Shown here: piece by piece, positions 54,178 to 63,863 of the stretch
Layout of the letters: each line of letters opens with the position of its first letter
How positions within the stretch are numbered: position 1 is the stretch's first letter
Assembly (NCBI GenBank): GCA_963774765.1
Contig: CAVZGP010000024.1
Coordinates: forward strand, 1 to 64,000
Length of the DNA stretch: 64,000 bases
From: Sva-07 sp963774765
Lineage (GTDB): Bacteria; Actinomycetota; Acidimicrobiia; Acidimicrobiales; Ilumatobacteraceae
Direction: 5' to 3'
The notes under the pieces: generated by a model
The model's input: the letters and a program-made list of their open reading frames with translations, nothing else
Told to the model about the DNA's origin: nothing
The model's database searches: none
Program-made: the position numbers and the translations under genes

Positions 54178-54957
54178 ATGCCTCACAGAACCGATTCCGG
54201 CAGGGCTGTCGCGCTCCTGCTTCCGTTGCAGCTCTTCCTCGCCGCCGGGTGGCTGCGAGCAGGTGTCGAGAAGATGATCGACGATGAATGGTGGACCGGT
54301 CATGGGCTGCTCGGCTTCCTCGACGAGCAAGCAGCGGAGATGTTGCCCTACTTCGGCCCGTTTTCCGACGGCGTGATCGAACCGTGGGCCGGTGGCATCG
54401 CGTGGCTGGTTCTCGTCGCGCAGCTCGTCGTCGGCGGTTGCCTGCTCAGCAATCGGTACGTCCGGCCTGCGTTGTGGGCGGCAGTGATCCTCAACGTGTC
54501 ATTCGTGATGGCGGGCAGAGTGAACCCGTCGGCGTTCTATCTCGTGATGGAAGCGGCGCTCCTCTTGGCCCTGAGTCGGCCGGTCTCGGTGCCCATCGCG
54601 CAACGCCGCGCCGTGCTGTGGGTGTGCGTCGCGTCATTGTCGCTTCCGTTCGTTCGGACGCTGCACCCTGCAGAGGCGATCGACGATCCCGCGCTGATGC
54701 TGGCTTTCGTGCCGATGCTGGTGGCAGTGGCGACGGTCGCGATGGCCACTCGCTCGGCGTCGCTCGGCGCGCTCGTCGAGGTCTACCTTCCAGAGGCGTG
54801 GTGGCCGGCCCCTCGGGCCCGCCGCCTCGAAGGATCAGGCGACCGTGAATCCGACATCGGCGCCACCGCCGGGGTTCTCGTCGGCCGACGCGACGCCTCC
54901 GTGGAGTTCCGCGATCTGCGCAACGATGGCGAGTCCGAGGCCAGATCCGGGCTGTGA
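54178..54957 (+). CDS. Multi-span membrane protein, DoxX-like
   Basis: 259 residues. LLLPLQLFLAAGWLRAGVEKM at the N-terminus and four or so further hydrophobic segments (WLVLVAQLVVGGCLL, LWAAVILNVSFVMAG, ALMLAFVPMLVAVATVAMA) recall DoxX/TQO-small-subunit-like proteins. The last 40 residues (from about RRLEGSG) are antisense to the end of the convergent kinase gene, a 123-bp overlap, so the natural stop may have been lost by an indel. No operon partner. Confidence 0.65.
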   Translation: MPHRTDSGRAVALLLPLQLFLAAGWLRAGVEKMIDDEWWTGHGLLGFLDEQAAEMLPYFGPFSDGVIEPWAGGIAWLVLVAQLVVGGCLLSNRYVRPALWAAVILNVSFVMAGRVNPSAFYLVMEAALLLALSRPVSVPIAQRRAVLWVCVASLSLPFVRTLHPAEAIDDPALMLAFVPMLVAVATVAMATRSASLGALVEVYLPEAWWPAPRARRLEGSGDRESDIGATAGVLVGRRDASVEFRDLRNDGESEARSGL

Positions 54958-56172
54958 GCGGGCTTCGGCCGACCGGTGGAACCGATCGAACACCCGTGTT
55001 CGTTCCGCGACCGGGATTCCTGGGCCATGGTCGCGAACCCTGACCCGGTGGTCGCGAAGTGACACCTCGATTGGTTGGTCTGGTGGGCTGAACTTGTGCG
55101 CGTTGCCGAGCAGGTTGCTGACCGCCCGCTCGAGCAGTGCTGGGTTGCCGAGGATCGGGGTGTGCTCGGTGTCGATCGTGACCTCGCGTCCGGTCCGGAT
55201 CGTGAACCGAGCCGCTGCATCGCGAACGACGTCGGCGAGATCGATGGCGACGTCGAGGCTGCGCTGTTGGCCGGTGTCGCTCGACAGTTGGATCAGTTCG
55301 TCGAACAGCTGGCCGAGCTCGTGCACCTCGGCGGTCAATGCTGCGAGTACGGCGTCGAGTTCGTCGGCCGGCAGGTTCCGGGCGCGGTCGAGCAGTTCGA
55401 TGTTGGTTCGCAGACTGGTCAACGGCGTGCGCAATTCGTGGGCAGCGTCCTGCACCAGCCGTTGCTGCTGATCGCGACTCAGTGCCAGCGCAGCAAGCAT
55501 CCGGTCGAAACTGGTCGCGAGGCGACCGACCTCGTCGCTGCGGTCGAGGCGCAGTGGTGTGAGATCGCGCTCGGCGGCGACCCGTTCGGTGGCCGCGGTC
55601 AGGTCTTCGAGCGGCTGGGTCGTCCTGCGCATCAAGAGCCAACCGCTGCCGGCGGCGACGACCGCGAGAATCGCACCGAAGACGACGAGCTGGAGCCGCA
55701 ACCCGGCGAGGACGTCGTCGGTGGCGCTGGTGTTGCGGGCGACCTGTACGGCCCCGCCCCCAGGATCGGGTTCGGTGATCATCCGGTAGGGCCCGTCGTC
55801 GAGGTCGATGTCGCGGATGACGCCCTTGGTGCCCTTCGCTCCGGTCGCGATCTCGACGTCGATCGGCTCGACCGGTAGTTCTTCACCGCTCGACGCCGTG
55901 ACGCGACCGTCGCGATTCAAGGTTTGCGACAGCGCGTCCGGGTCGGCGTCGAGCTTCTTGCCGTCGGAGGGTTGGTCGTTCTTGGGGTCGCTGCCGTTCT
56001 GCGGCGGTTGCCGGCGCCCGTCGAGCAGTTCGTCGGCGCGCGTCTCGAGGAAGTCGTCGGTCGACTCGACGAGCTCGCGTTCGGTCGAGCTGTAGGCGAC
56101 GTATGACGCGATGGCGATGCCCGCGACCACCAGTGCCGACACGATCAGCACCACCCGGGTGCGCAACGTCAC
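54835..56172 (-). CDS. Sensor histidine kinase, MprB-like
   Basis: 445 residues. TM1 about 6-27, an extracytoplasmic loop of roughly 130 residues, TM2 (LVVFGAILAVVAAGSGWLLM), HAMP, H-box VQDAAHELRTPLTSLRTN, N-box VSNLLGNAHKFSP, then DHGPGIP and SGLGLAIVAQIAELHGG. The complete kinase resembles mycobacterial MprB-type envelope-stress sensors. It overlaps its response regulator by 4 nt, which in turn follows a haem peroxidase gene. Confidence 0.92.
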   Translation of the reverse strand: MTLRTRVVLIVSALVVAGIAIASYVAYSSTERELVESTDDFLETRADELLDGRRQPPQNGSDPKNDQPSDGKKLDADPDALSQTLNRDGRVTASSGEELPVEPIDVEIATGAKGTKGVIRDIDLDDGPYRMITEPDPGGGAVQVARNTSATDDVLAGLRLQLVVFGAILAVVAAGSGWLLMRRTTQPLEDLTAATERVAAERDLTPLRLDRSDEVGRLATSFDRMLAALALSRDQQQRLVQDAAHELRTPLTSLRTNIELLDRARNLPADELDAVLAALTAEVHELGQLFDELIQLSSDTGQQRSLDVAIDLADVVRDAAARFTIRTGREVTIDTEHTPILGNPALLERAVSNLLGNAHKFSPPDQPIEVSLRDHRVRVRDHGPGIPVAERTRVFDRFHRSAEARSQPGSGLGLAIVAQIAELHGGVASADENPGGGADVGFTVA

Positions 56173-56870
56173 GCGGTGCCGTCCTCGGTGCGCAGCACGT
56201 AGCCGACCCCGTGAACCGTCTGGATCAGCCGTGGTTCGCCGTCGGCCTCGAGTTTGCGGCGCACGTAGCGGGTGTGGACGTCGAGCGACTTCGACGAGGT
56301 CTCGAAGTCGTACCCCCAGATCTCGGCGTACATTGTCGCCCGGTCGAGCACCTTGCCGGCGTTGCGCATCAGGAGCTCCAGGATCTGGAACTCGGTGCGG
56401 GTGAGTTCGATCACGCGGTCACCACGGTGAACCTGGCGGCCTTCGGCGTCGAGGACGAGGTCGGCGAACACCAGCGGGCCGTCGGGGTTCGGCTGCGAAC
56501 GGCGCAGGAGCGCACGAAGCCGGGCGAGCAGTTCGTCGAGGGCGAACGGTTTGGCGAGGTAGTCGTCGGCGCCCGCGTCGAGTCCTGCGACCCGGTCTTC
56601 GACCTCGACGCGGGCGGTCAGCATGAGCACCGGGGTGCGGTCGCCACGCGCCCGCAGGCGGCGACACGCGCTGAGCCCGTCGACGAGCGGCATCATCACG
56701 TCGAGGATCACGGCGTCGGGCTGGTGGTCGTCGATGGCGGCGAGGGCGGCCGCGCCATCGTTGGCGGTGAGCACGCCGTAGCCCTCGAACCGCAGCACCC
56801 GCTCCAGGGCCTCGCGAACCTGGTGGTCGTCCTCGGCGATCAGGATCGTCGCGCTCGTCACGGCATCCAT
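56169..56870 (-). CDS. OmpR-family response regulator, MprA-like
   Basis: 233 residues from ATG 56870. Receiver: IAEDDHQ acidic pair, phospho-Asp in VILDVMMPLVDG, Thr in MLTARV, Lys in LAKPFA. Winged helix: ELTRTEFQILELLMRNAG, SLDVHTRYVRRKLEADG, VHGVGYVLR. Complete. It heads the pair with the MprB-like kinase, 37 nt after the stop of the peroxidase gene, so the pair may be co-transcribed with it. Confidence 0.93.
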   Translation of the reverse strand: MDAVTSATILIAEDDHQVREALERVLRFEGYGVLTANDGAAALAAIDDHQPDAVILDVMMPLVDGLSACRRLRARGDRTPVLMLTARVEVEDRVAGLDAGADDYLAKPFALDELLARLRALLRRSQPNPDGPLVFADLVLDAEGRQVHRGDRVIELTRTEFQILELLMRNAGKVLDRATMYAEIWGYDFETSSKSLDVHTRYVRRKLEADGEPRLIQTVHGVGYVLRTEDGTA

Positions 56871-56907
56871 CCTTGCCGATGGGTTGATCGAGGCCAGGGC
56901 CATCGGC

Positions 56908-59145
56908 TCAGGCGTCCCGCCGGCCGCCGCCTCCGCGCCGTCGCTCGCCGTCGCGAGTTCGGTCGGGACGTTCAGCACGCTGCTCGGAGTCGGCAATGGT
57001 CGAATCGTCGACGGGTGTCGGCACTGCGTCCGGTGCCGTTTCCTCGTCGGCGGGCGTGCTGTCCGAGGTGGCGGTGTCCGAGGTGGCGGTGCTCGTGGTG
57101 GCGGTCGTTGTGGTGGCCACGGGCATGGCGTCGAGGAGGAACACGTTGGTGGCGAGTTCGTCGACCTCGACATCGGTGTTGGCGGCGATCACATCGGCCA
57201 GGGTCATTCGGTAGTCGATGCCGTACTCGTCGGCGATCGCGTCGAGTGTCGGGTCGTTGGCGTAGAAGAACCGGTCGCCGTCGCGGAGTGCTTCGAACTG
57301 GCGGGTCCACATCGCGAGCTGGAGTTCGCCGAACTCGGTGCCCTCGACGTGCGGTTCCGACACCATCCCGGTGAAGGCATCGACGGCGTCGATGTCGCCG
57401 AACACGCCGCGAAGGCGGGCGGCGATCGTGGTGCGCCGCTCGGCGTCCACCGCGATCGTGTCGCCCTCGACCGTGCCGGGTTCGAGGTCGTTGCCCGCGG
57501 CGTCGGTCAACGACACCACGTCGAGGATCGCCGGATCGTCGATGGTCAGGCCGTCGGGGAAGTCGTCGGTCGACTCGCCGGTCAGCTCAGCGAACGAGGA
57601 GACCCGCGCCAGACCGTAGGCCTCGCGGAGGTCGTTGTAGGTGGGCATGCCGTGGTCGTAGCCGCGCATCACGTCGAGAGCGCCGAGGTCGTTGACCCCG
57701 CTGAAGCAGCCGGCGATCTCGGTACCGTCGAGGCACTCGAGCGGGTTCTCGACATCGGGGCCGGGCACCTGGAACAGCACGCTGCGGAGTTGGTTGTCGA
57801 TCTGCTCGTCGTTGGCGTACTGCGCCTCTGAGGCGAGGCCCACCAGGAGGTTGCCGAGGCCGACGTCAGCCAGCAGACCCGGGTTGCCGAACGCGACACC
57901 CAGTGGAATCGCAACGTCGACGGCGTCACCGTCGACGCTGACCTCGACACCGGCGGCTTCGAGCTGGTCGATGTCGTCGTCGGTCAGGGCGGCACGGTCG
58001 ATCGTGGCTTCGAACTCGCCGTGGATCTGCGAGTGCGCCCGATAGCCGACCGTCGCGAACTCGTTGGTGATGCTGGGATCGACGGTCGGGTCGTAGCCGT
58101 CGTAGGCCGCGAGGTCGACGCCGAGGCTCGGGAGGAACTCGGTGTAGGTGATGTATTGCTGGAGTGCACCGATCACGCGCCGAGCGATCTGGAACTTCGT
58201 CTCCTCGTCCAGGTCTGCGGGCAGCGCATCGACGATTCGATTGTGTTCGCGCACGAACAGGGTCTGTACCGCGGTGAGTCCGATGTTCTCGTTGACGCGG
58301 ACGTCGCCAGCGACGACTGCTTCGGTCGGGTCGGCGAAGAGGCGACCCATCAGATCGACCTCCGGTGTCTCGGTGTCCGGGCGAGCAGCGCCGGTCGGCA
58401 GGTAGCCGTCCTCGGTCAGCAACGTGGCGGCATTGTTGGTCGGATCGCCGTCCACGAGACCCTCGCGCAGCCAGTCGAGGCGCTCCTCGTCGCCGCCGTA
58501 CACCGCCCAGGCGTCGATGTAGGAGCTGATCGTGTTGACCTGCTCTCTCGGTGTATCGACTCCGGTGCCGGTCGCGACCGCGGTACGGGTCATCGAGATG
58601 GCACCGAGGTCGTTGGTGAACTCCTCGAGCGGATCGGAGGGGTCGAACCCGATGTCCATCGCCTCGTCGCCGGACTCGCGCAGGCCGATCGTGTGGTCGA
58701 TGAACTGCCCCCAGACGAATCCCCAATGGGTGACGCCGCTCTCGGTGAAGATGTTCTGATTGGTGTCGTTGAAGATGCGATTGCTGAGGTAGCGGGCGTC
58801 GGGCGAGTCGACCGGCTCGCCGATGTCGTCGGCGTAGTAGGCGTCGGTCTCGCGGGGGTAGACGAGACCGGCTTGGCCGAGCGTCGGGTCTTCGGGATTG
58901 TTCTGTGAACCGTCGAGGGTGCGCCCTGCGGCGATCAGTGCGTCGAGGTCGACAGCACGTGCGGCGACCGGAATGGCTGCGACAAAGTCGTCGTCGACGC
59001 CGGCCACGGTGCAACTGGCAAGGAGCATGGGAACGCCGAGCGCGGCGATCGCCATGCGTGGCGTTGCCGGCCGGCGTCGGTTGGGTGATGGTGTCTCGTC
59101 TGGTTCGGGTGATGGCGGCGCGCTGGGGAACTGGGTGGTGGACAA
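56908..59145 (-). CDS. Animal-type haem peroxidase family lipoprotein
   Basis: 745 residues from TTG 59145 (GAGGAG 6 nt upstream); ATG 59055 is an alternative. Residues 31-45 (MAIAALGVPMLLASC) form a lipoprotein signal with LAS-C lipobox. The peroxidase domain has the distal His151 in WGQFIDHTIGL, LFVREHNRI, and the proximal-site region GYRAHSQIHGEF. An acidic Thr/Ser-rich tail ending in an Arg/Gly stretch follows the domain. Peroxidasin-like bacterial proteins oxidise halides or phenols outside the cell. It sits between a secreted helical protein gene and the MprAB-like pair. Confidence 0.85.
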   Translation of the reverse strand: MSTTQFPSAPPSPEPDETPSPNRRRPATPRMAIAALGVPMLLASCTVAGVDDDFVAAIPVAARAVDLDALIAAGRTLDGSQNNPEDPTLGQAGLVYPRETDAYYADDIGEPVDSPDARYLSNRIFNDTNQNIFTESGVTHWGFVWGQFIDHTIGLRESGDEAMDIGFDPSDPLEEFTNDLGAISMTRTAVATGTGVDTPREQVNTISSYIDAWAVYGGDEERLDWLREGLVDGDPTNNAATLLTEDGYLPTGAARPDTETPEVDLMGRLFADPTEAVVAGDVRVNENIGLTAVQTLFVREHNRIVDALPADLDEETKFQIARRVIGALQQYITYTEFLPSLGVDLAAYDGYDPTVDPSITNEFATVGYRAHSQIHGEFEATIDRAALTDDDIDQLEAAGVEVSVDGDAVDVAIPLGVAFGNPGLLADVGLGNLLVGLASEAQYANDEQIDNQLRSVLFQVPGPDVENPLECLDGTEIAGCFSGVNDLGALDVMRGYDHGMPTYNDLREAYGLARVSSFAELTGESTDDFPDGLTIDDPAILDVVSLTDAAGNDLEPGTVEGDTIAVDAERRTTIAARLRGVFGDIDAVDAFTGMVSEPHVEGTEFGELQLAMWTRQFEALRDGDRFFYANDPTLDAIADEYGIDYRMTLADVIAANTDVEVDELATNVFLLDAMPVATTTTATTSTATSDTATSDSTPADEETAPDAVPTPVDDSTIADSEQRAERPDRTRDGERRRGGGGRRDA

Positions 59146-59242
59146 GGCGGTCTCCTCGGGCTCTGGTTGTTGGGCGGGGTCGGACACTGGAAGGGAGGCC
59201 CGGGGCGGCGACGAAGGCGACGCCGCCCCGGACCTCGGGTGA

Positions 59243-59767
59243 TCACTCGCCGGGTGTGCGGTTGACGCGCTCGACGGTGCGGGTTTCGAGATCGGCGAGC
59301 TTCTCGTCGGCCTCGGCCTGGGTGATGTCGCCGGCGGCGACCTTCTCGGCGATGTGCTCTGCCTTGTCGGCGACGATCGCCTCGACGACGTCGTCGACCG
59401 CAACACCCACCTCGGTCGCGATGTCGGCAAGGCTGTTGCCCGCCTCTCGCTCGGCCCGCAGCTCGTCAACGGTCAAACCGAGCACCTCGGCCACCGCCTC
59501 GTTGTCGCATCCGCCGCGGCCGCCCCGACGCTCGCCGTGCTGCTCCGGCGTGTCGGCGGGGGTCTCGGTGTCGGTCTCGACCTGAGCGACGAGACCTTGC
59601 GGCGAAGCGTCACTGATGTCGTCGGAGGGGGTGTCGTCGGGACTGTCGACCGTGGTCTCGATCGGAGCCTCGGTGTCGTAGGCGCTGGCAACGAGGTTGC
59701 CGGCACTGATGATCCCGGCTCCGGCAATCGCTCCGGCGAGAAGGGTCTTGGTGATTCGCTTGTTCAT
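59243..59767 (-). CDS. Secreted acidic/helical protein of unknown function
   Basis: 174 residues from ATG 59767. A signal peptide (MNKRITKTLLAGAIAGAGII, cleavage after ASA) is followed by an acidic disordered linker with a HGERRGGRGGC patch. A helical unit follows (LTVDELRAEREAGNSLADIA, GVAVDDVVEAIVADKAEHIA) of the kind repeated in many Gram-positive secreted proteins. It precedes the haem peroxidase by 97 nt and may be co-expressed. Its promoter region (59768-59977) is shared with the divergent flavoprotein gene. Confidence 0.75.
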   Translation of the reverse strand: MNKRITKTLLAGAIAGAGIISAGNLVASAYDTEAPIETTVDSPDDTPSDDISDASPQGLVAQVETDTETPADTPEQHGERRGGRGGCDNEAVAEVLGLTVDELRAEREAGNSLADIATEVGVAVDDVVEAIVADKAEHIAEKVAAGDITQAEADEKLADLETRTVERVNRTPGE

Positions 59768-59977
59768 GTCGGTGGTTCCTCTTCTTGAAGTGGGTTCCGC
59801 CGGTTGAGCGGCGGGCTGTCGGTGGTGACGGAAACCACGATGACGGTCAGGGGTAAGCGGCTTCGGTGGCCAAGCCGAAAGACCTTCGAAAGAACCGTCA
59901 GACGGACGCGCCGGAGACGGCACCCCGCGGTCACTCAGTCGACCGGCCGGTCCGAGTCCTCCCTACAGTGACAGCGG

Positions 59978-61192
59978 ATGTTTGTCGACCTCATCGTCGT
60001 CGGAGGGGGTGCCGCAGGGTTCTTCGCCGCGATCACGTGCGCCGAGAACTCCGGGAAGTCGGTGCTTGTCCTCGAGAAGACATCGCAGCTGCTGCACAAG
60101 GTCAAGATCTCCGGCGGTGGTCGCTGCAACGTGACGCATGCCTGCTTCGAGCCGCGTGAGTTGACCCGGAACTACCCCCGCGGTGAGAAGTCGTTGATCG
60201 GACCGTTCCATCGCTTCGGTGCCGCTGACACCGTGGACTGGTTCGCAGGTCGCGGTGTCACGTTGAAGACCGAGGCGGACGGCCGCATGTTTCCGGTCAC
60301 CGACGATTCGCAGACGATCGTCGACTCCCTGCTCGGCGCCGCACGCGCCGCCGGGGTCGAAGTCCACACCTCCGAGGGGGTGACCTCCGTCGTCGAGCAC
60401 GAGGAGAGCTTCGAGGTCGTCACCGACGCCGGACGGTCGTACACGGCAGCGAACCTCCTCCTCGCGACCGGCGGAACGCGGCTCGCCGCCGGGGCGAAAC
60501 TCGCCGCGTCCCTCGGTCACGAACTGCAGCCGGCGACACCTTCACTCTTCACCTTCAAGATCGAGGATCCCCGCATCGACGGGCTGCAGGGCCTCGCTGT
60601 GACGGCCGCCGAAGTCAGCGTCCGGCAGAGCAAGCTCCGCAGCACCGGCCCTGTCCTCATCACCCATTGGGGTCTCAGCGGGCCAGGGGTTCTGAGGATC
60701 TCGGCGTGGGGTGCACGCGAACTCGCGGAGCGCAACCACCGGTTCGACATCTCCGTGAACTGGCTGCTCGACGCCGACCCGACGGCCGTCGTCGCCGAGA
60801 AGCGGCGCGCCGAGGCAAAGCGCCAGCTGTCCAGCCGCAGTCCGTTCGACGCGATCCCCAAGCGCCTCTGGCTGCGCCTGCTCGCAGCCGCCGACGTCTC
60901 CGACACGACGACGTGGTCGCAGCTCACCAAGATGCAAGCGGCACAACTGATCGACCAACTCACAGCGTCGACGTTCACGGTGACCGGCAAGAGCACGAAC
61001 AAGGACGAGTTCGTCACCTGTGGTGGTGTCTCGCTCGACGAGATCGACTTCCGCACCATGGGGAGCAAGCTCGTGCCCGGCCTCTACTTCGCTGGAGAGG
61101 TCGTCGACGTCGACGGCATCACTGGCGGCTTCAACTTCCAGAACGCGTGGACGACCGGCTTCCTCGCCGGAACGGACATCGCTGCGCGCTGA
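59978..61192 (+). CDS. BaiN/HI0933-family FAD flavoprotein
   Basis: 404 residues. The FAD dinucleotide motif VVGGGAAGFFAA (7-18), the family block KVKISGGGRCNVTH (42-55), and the C-terminal VTCGGVSLDEIDFRTMGSKL with GLYFAGEVVDVDGITGG identify the HI0933 family (BaiN-like NAD(P)/FAD oxidoreductases). Family roles include reduction of conjugated bile-acid intermediates; most members have no known substrate. Monocistronic. Confidence 0.92.
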   Translation: MFVDLIVVGGGAAGFFAAITCAENSGKSVLVLEKTSQLLHKVKISGGGRCNVTHACFEPRELTRNYPRGEKSLIGPFHRFGAADTVDWFAGRGVTLKTEADGRMFPVTDDSQTIVDSLLGAARAAGVEVHTSEGVTSVVEHEESFEVVTDAGRSYTAANLLLATGGTRLAAGAKLAASLGHELQPATPSLFTFKIEDPRIDGLQGLAVTAAEVSVRQSKLRSTGPVLITHWGLSGPGVLRISAWGARELAERNHRFDISVNWLLDADPTAVVAEKRRAEAKRQLSSRSPFDAIPKRLWLRLLAAADVSDTTTWSQLTKMQAAQLIDQLTASTFTVTGKSTNKDEFVTCGGVSLDEIDFRTMGSKLVPGLYFAGEVVDVDGITGGFNFQNAWTTGFLAGTDIAAR

Positions 61193-61249
61193 CCGTCTGG
61201 CGAACGCCGGGTAGAGGCCGCGACACCGGAACGACCTAGATTCCGCCGC

Positions 61250-62080
61250 ATGGAGAGCAACGGACATCTGGATGGACGCGTCGTCGTGATCACCGGCGGC
61301 GCCGGCGGGTTCGGGCGGCTGCTGGCAGCCGGTGCGGCGCGGCGTGGTGCGAAGGTGGTCGTCACCGACATCGCGCAGACCGGCGTCGACGAGATCGTCG
61401 GCCAGATCGCCAGCGACGGCGGTACCGCACTCGGGGTCGTCGCCGACGTCACGCGGCTCGCCGACATGAAGGACATGGTGGCGACTGCCGTGGCCGAGTT
61501 CGGCGCGGTCGATGTGATCGTCAACAACGCCGGCACGATGCCGCTGGCGTTCATCGCCGACCACGAGCAGGCGGCCGAGGCGTGGGACCGCTGCATCGAC
61601 ATCAACATCAAGGGTGTCCTGCACGGCATGATCGCCACCCACGACCAGATGATCGCCCAGGGTCGGGGCCACATCGTGAACGTCTCGTCGATCTACGGCA
61701 ACTTCCCGGTCGCCGGGGCCGCTGTCTACGGCGCCACCAAGGCGGCGGTCAACACGCTGTCGGAGGCGTACCGGGTCGAGTCGCAGGGCACGATCAAGGT
61801 CACCACGGTGCGCCCGACCGGCGTGCCCGCGACCGGCCTGGCATCGTCCGTCGTGAACCCCGCTGCGGCGGTCGGCATCCTCGGCCAGAACTTCCAGGCG
61901 TACCTGCCCGCCCTGATGGGGCAGCTCACGCCCGAGCAGACCGACCGCAATTCGCCCGAGTTCGCGGTGCTCCCACCTGACGACATCGCCGAGCAGATCC
62001 TCTACGCGATCGATCAGCCGTGGGGTGTCTCGATCGGTGACATCACCGTGCGCGCCACCGGTGACCGCTACGTGATCTGA
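61250..62080 (+). CDS. Short-chain dehydrogenase/reductase
   Basis: 276 residues. TGGAGGFGR (15-23) is the cofactor motif, NNAG is at 91-94, Ser near 144 (VNVSSIYG) and YGATK near 159 complete the active site. The variant GGFG and the long C-terminal segment suggest the extended classical SDR class acting on larger alcohols. The next gene, GH3, starts 10 nt later. Confidence 0.92.
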   Translation: MESNGHLDGRVVVITGGAGGFGRLLAAGAARRGAKVVVTDIAQTGVDEIVGQIASDGGTALGVVADVTRLADMKDMVATAVAEFGAVDVIVNNAGTMPLAFIADHEQAAEAWDRCIDINIKGVLHGMIATHDQMIAQGRGHIVNVSSIYGNFPVAGAAVYGATKAAVNTLSEAYRVESQGTIKVTTVRPTGVPATGLASSVVNPAAAVGILGQNFQAYLPALMGQLTPEQTDRNSPEFAVLPPDDIAEQILYAIDQPWGVSIGDITVRATGDRYVI

Positions 62081-62090
62081 GCCAGGCGAC

Positions 62091-63863
62091 GTGGCTGATC
62101 ACCGGTACCTCGACGCGGGCCTCGACATCGACGTCCGGACCATCGATCTGCTGAGTCGCATGTCGATCGAGGAGAAGGCCGGCCAGTTGTTCCAGCAGAT
62201 GGCGCTGTTCCACAAGGGGGCGGTGATCACCGAGCCGGCCGAGGTCGTCGGCCTCCCGGCGGTGGCCGAGATGATCGCCGACCGGCACATGACGCACTTC
62301 AACATGCTCGGCGCCGGGGACGTCCAGGCCATGGCGAACTGGCACAACGCACTGCAGGACGCTGCGCTGGCGACCCGGTTCCAGATCCCGGTCTCGCTGT
62401 CGAGTGATCCCCGGCACGGTCCCGGGTCCAACATCGGTACCGGCATCGCGACAGCGGCGTTCTCTGCGTGGCCCGAGGCGCTCGGTCTCGCCGCCCTCCG
62501 GGACGAGGCGCTCGTCGAGCGGTTCGCCGACATCGTTCGACGCGAGTACCTGGCGGTCGGCATCCGCGTGGCACTTCACCCGCAGATCGACGTCGCGACC
62601 GAACCGAGGTGGTCTCGCACGTGGGGCACCTTCGGCGACGACGCCGATCTGGTCGGCAGGCTTGGCGCGGCGTACGTCCGTGGCCTCCAGGGCCACACGA
62701 TCGGACCGGCGTCGGTGTCGGCCATGGTGAAGCACTTCCCGGGCAACGGCCCGGTCGAGGACGGTGAGGACCCGCACTTCCCGCACGGCAAATGGCAGGT
62801 GTACCCGGGTGCGAACTTCGAGGCGCACCTGGCGCCATTCCGACGGGCGATCGCATCGGGCGCGATGCAGGTCATGCCATCGTACGGCGTCCCCATCGGC
62901 CTCGGCTTCGAGGAGGTCGCGTGCGGGTTCAACCGCGACGTGATCACCGGGCTGCTGCGCGACACCCTGGGTTTCGACGGCGTCGTGTGCACCGACTGGG
63001 GCCTGATCACCGACTCGACGATCCTCGGCGAGCCCATGGAGGCCCGGGCGTGGGGCGTCGAGCACCTGTCACCGGTCGAACGGGTCGCCAAGGCGTTGGA
63101 CGCCGGTGTCGATCAGTTCGGTGGCGAGCACTGCCCGGAACTGATCGTCGAACTGGTCGAACGCGGCGACATCGCCGAGTCCCGCATCGATGAGTCGGTC
63201 GCCCGGCTCCTCCGCCAGAAGTTCACCCTCGGGCTGTTCGAGCGGCGTCACGTCGACGCCGATGCGGCCGAAGAACTGCTCGCCGACAGCGAGTATCGGA
63301 CGGTCGGACGCACCACCCAGTCGCGTTCGGTGACGGTGCTCACGAACCATCCGGTGACTCCGGACGGGCCGACGACGCTGCCCCTCCGACGAGGCGGCCA
63401 CATCCATGTGGTCGGGGTCGACGCCGAGGTCGCCGGACGGTACGCCACGGTCGTCGACAAGCAGGCCGAGGCCGACGTCACGATCCTGCGCACACGGGCG
63501 CCCCACGAACCGCGAGCCGGAGCGTTCGAGTCGCACTTCCACTCCGGATCGCTGGCGTTCGGGCCCGACGAACTCGACGAGCTGCTGTCGACGATCGGCA
63601 GTGGTCCGACCGTCGTCGACGTCTTCCTGGAACGCCCAGCAGTCGTGACCCCGCTCGCCGATCACGCCGCGGCGCTGACCGGCACCTACGGCTGCACCGA
63701 CGAGGCCTATCTCGACGCCGTGTTCGGCGTGGTGGCGCCCGAGGGTCGCCTGCCCGTCGCGCTCCCACGCTCGATGGACGATGTCGAAGCGAGCCCCACC
63801 GACGTTGCCGTCAGCGGTGACGCTGCCCTGTTCCCACACGGCGCAGGCATCGACCTCCCCTGA
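62091..63863 (+). CDS. Glycoside hydrolase family 3 (beta-glucosidase-like)
   Basis: 590 residues from GTG 62091. The N-terminal barrel contains SSDPRHGPGS and VKHFPGNGP; the nucleophile is Asp in GVVCTDWGLI near 302. The second (alpha/beta sandwich) domain is short, ending AALFPHGAGIDLP, with no fibronectin-III domain. It would remove terminal beta-glucosyl or related sugars in the cytoplasm, as no signal peptide is present. The 137 bases after its stop hold only a GAGAA-GA-TTCTC inverted repeat and no gene. Confidence 0.9.
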   Translation: MADHRYLDAGLDIDVRTIDLLSRMSIEEKAGQLFQQMALFHKGAVITEPAEVVGLPAVAEMIADRHMTHFNMLGAGDVQAMANWHNALQDAALATRFQIPVSLSSDPRHGPGSNIGTGIATAAFSAWPEALGLAALRDEALVERFADIVRREYLAVGIRVALHPQIDVATEPRWSRTWGTFGDDADLVGRLGAAYVRGLQGHTIGPASVSAMVKHFPGNGPVEDGEDPHFPHGKWQVYPGANFEAHLAPFRRAIASGAMQVMPSYGVPIGLGFEEVACGFNRDVITGLLRDTLGFDGVVCTDWGLITDSTILGEPMEARAWGVEHLSPVERVAKALDAGVDQFGGEHCPELIVELVERGDIAESRIDESVARLLRQKFTLGLFERRHVDADAAEELLADSEYRTVGRTTQSRSVTVLTNHPVTPDGPTTLPLRRGGHIHVVGVDAEVAGRYATVVDKQAEADVTILRTRAPHEPRAGAFESHFHSGSLAFGPDELDELLSTIGSGPTVVDVFLERPAVVTPLADHAAALTGTYGCTDEAYLDAVFGVVAPEGRLPVALPRSMDDVEASPTDVAVSGDAALFPHGAGIDLP

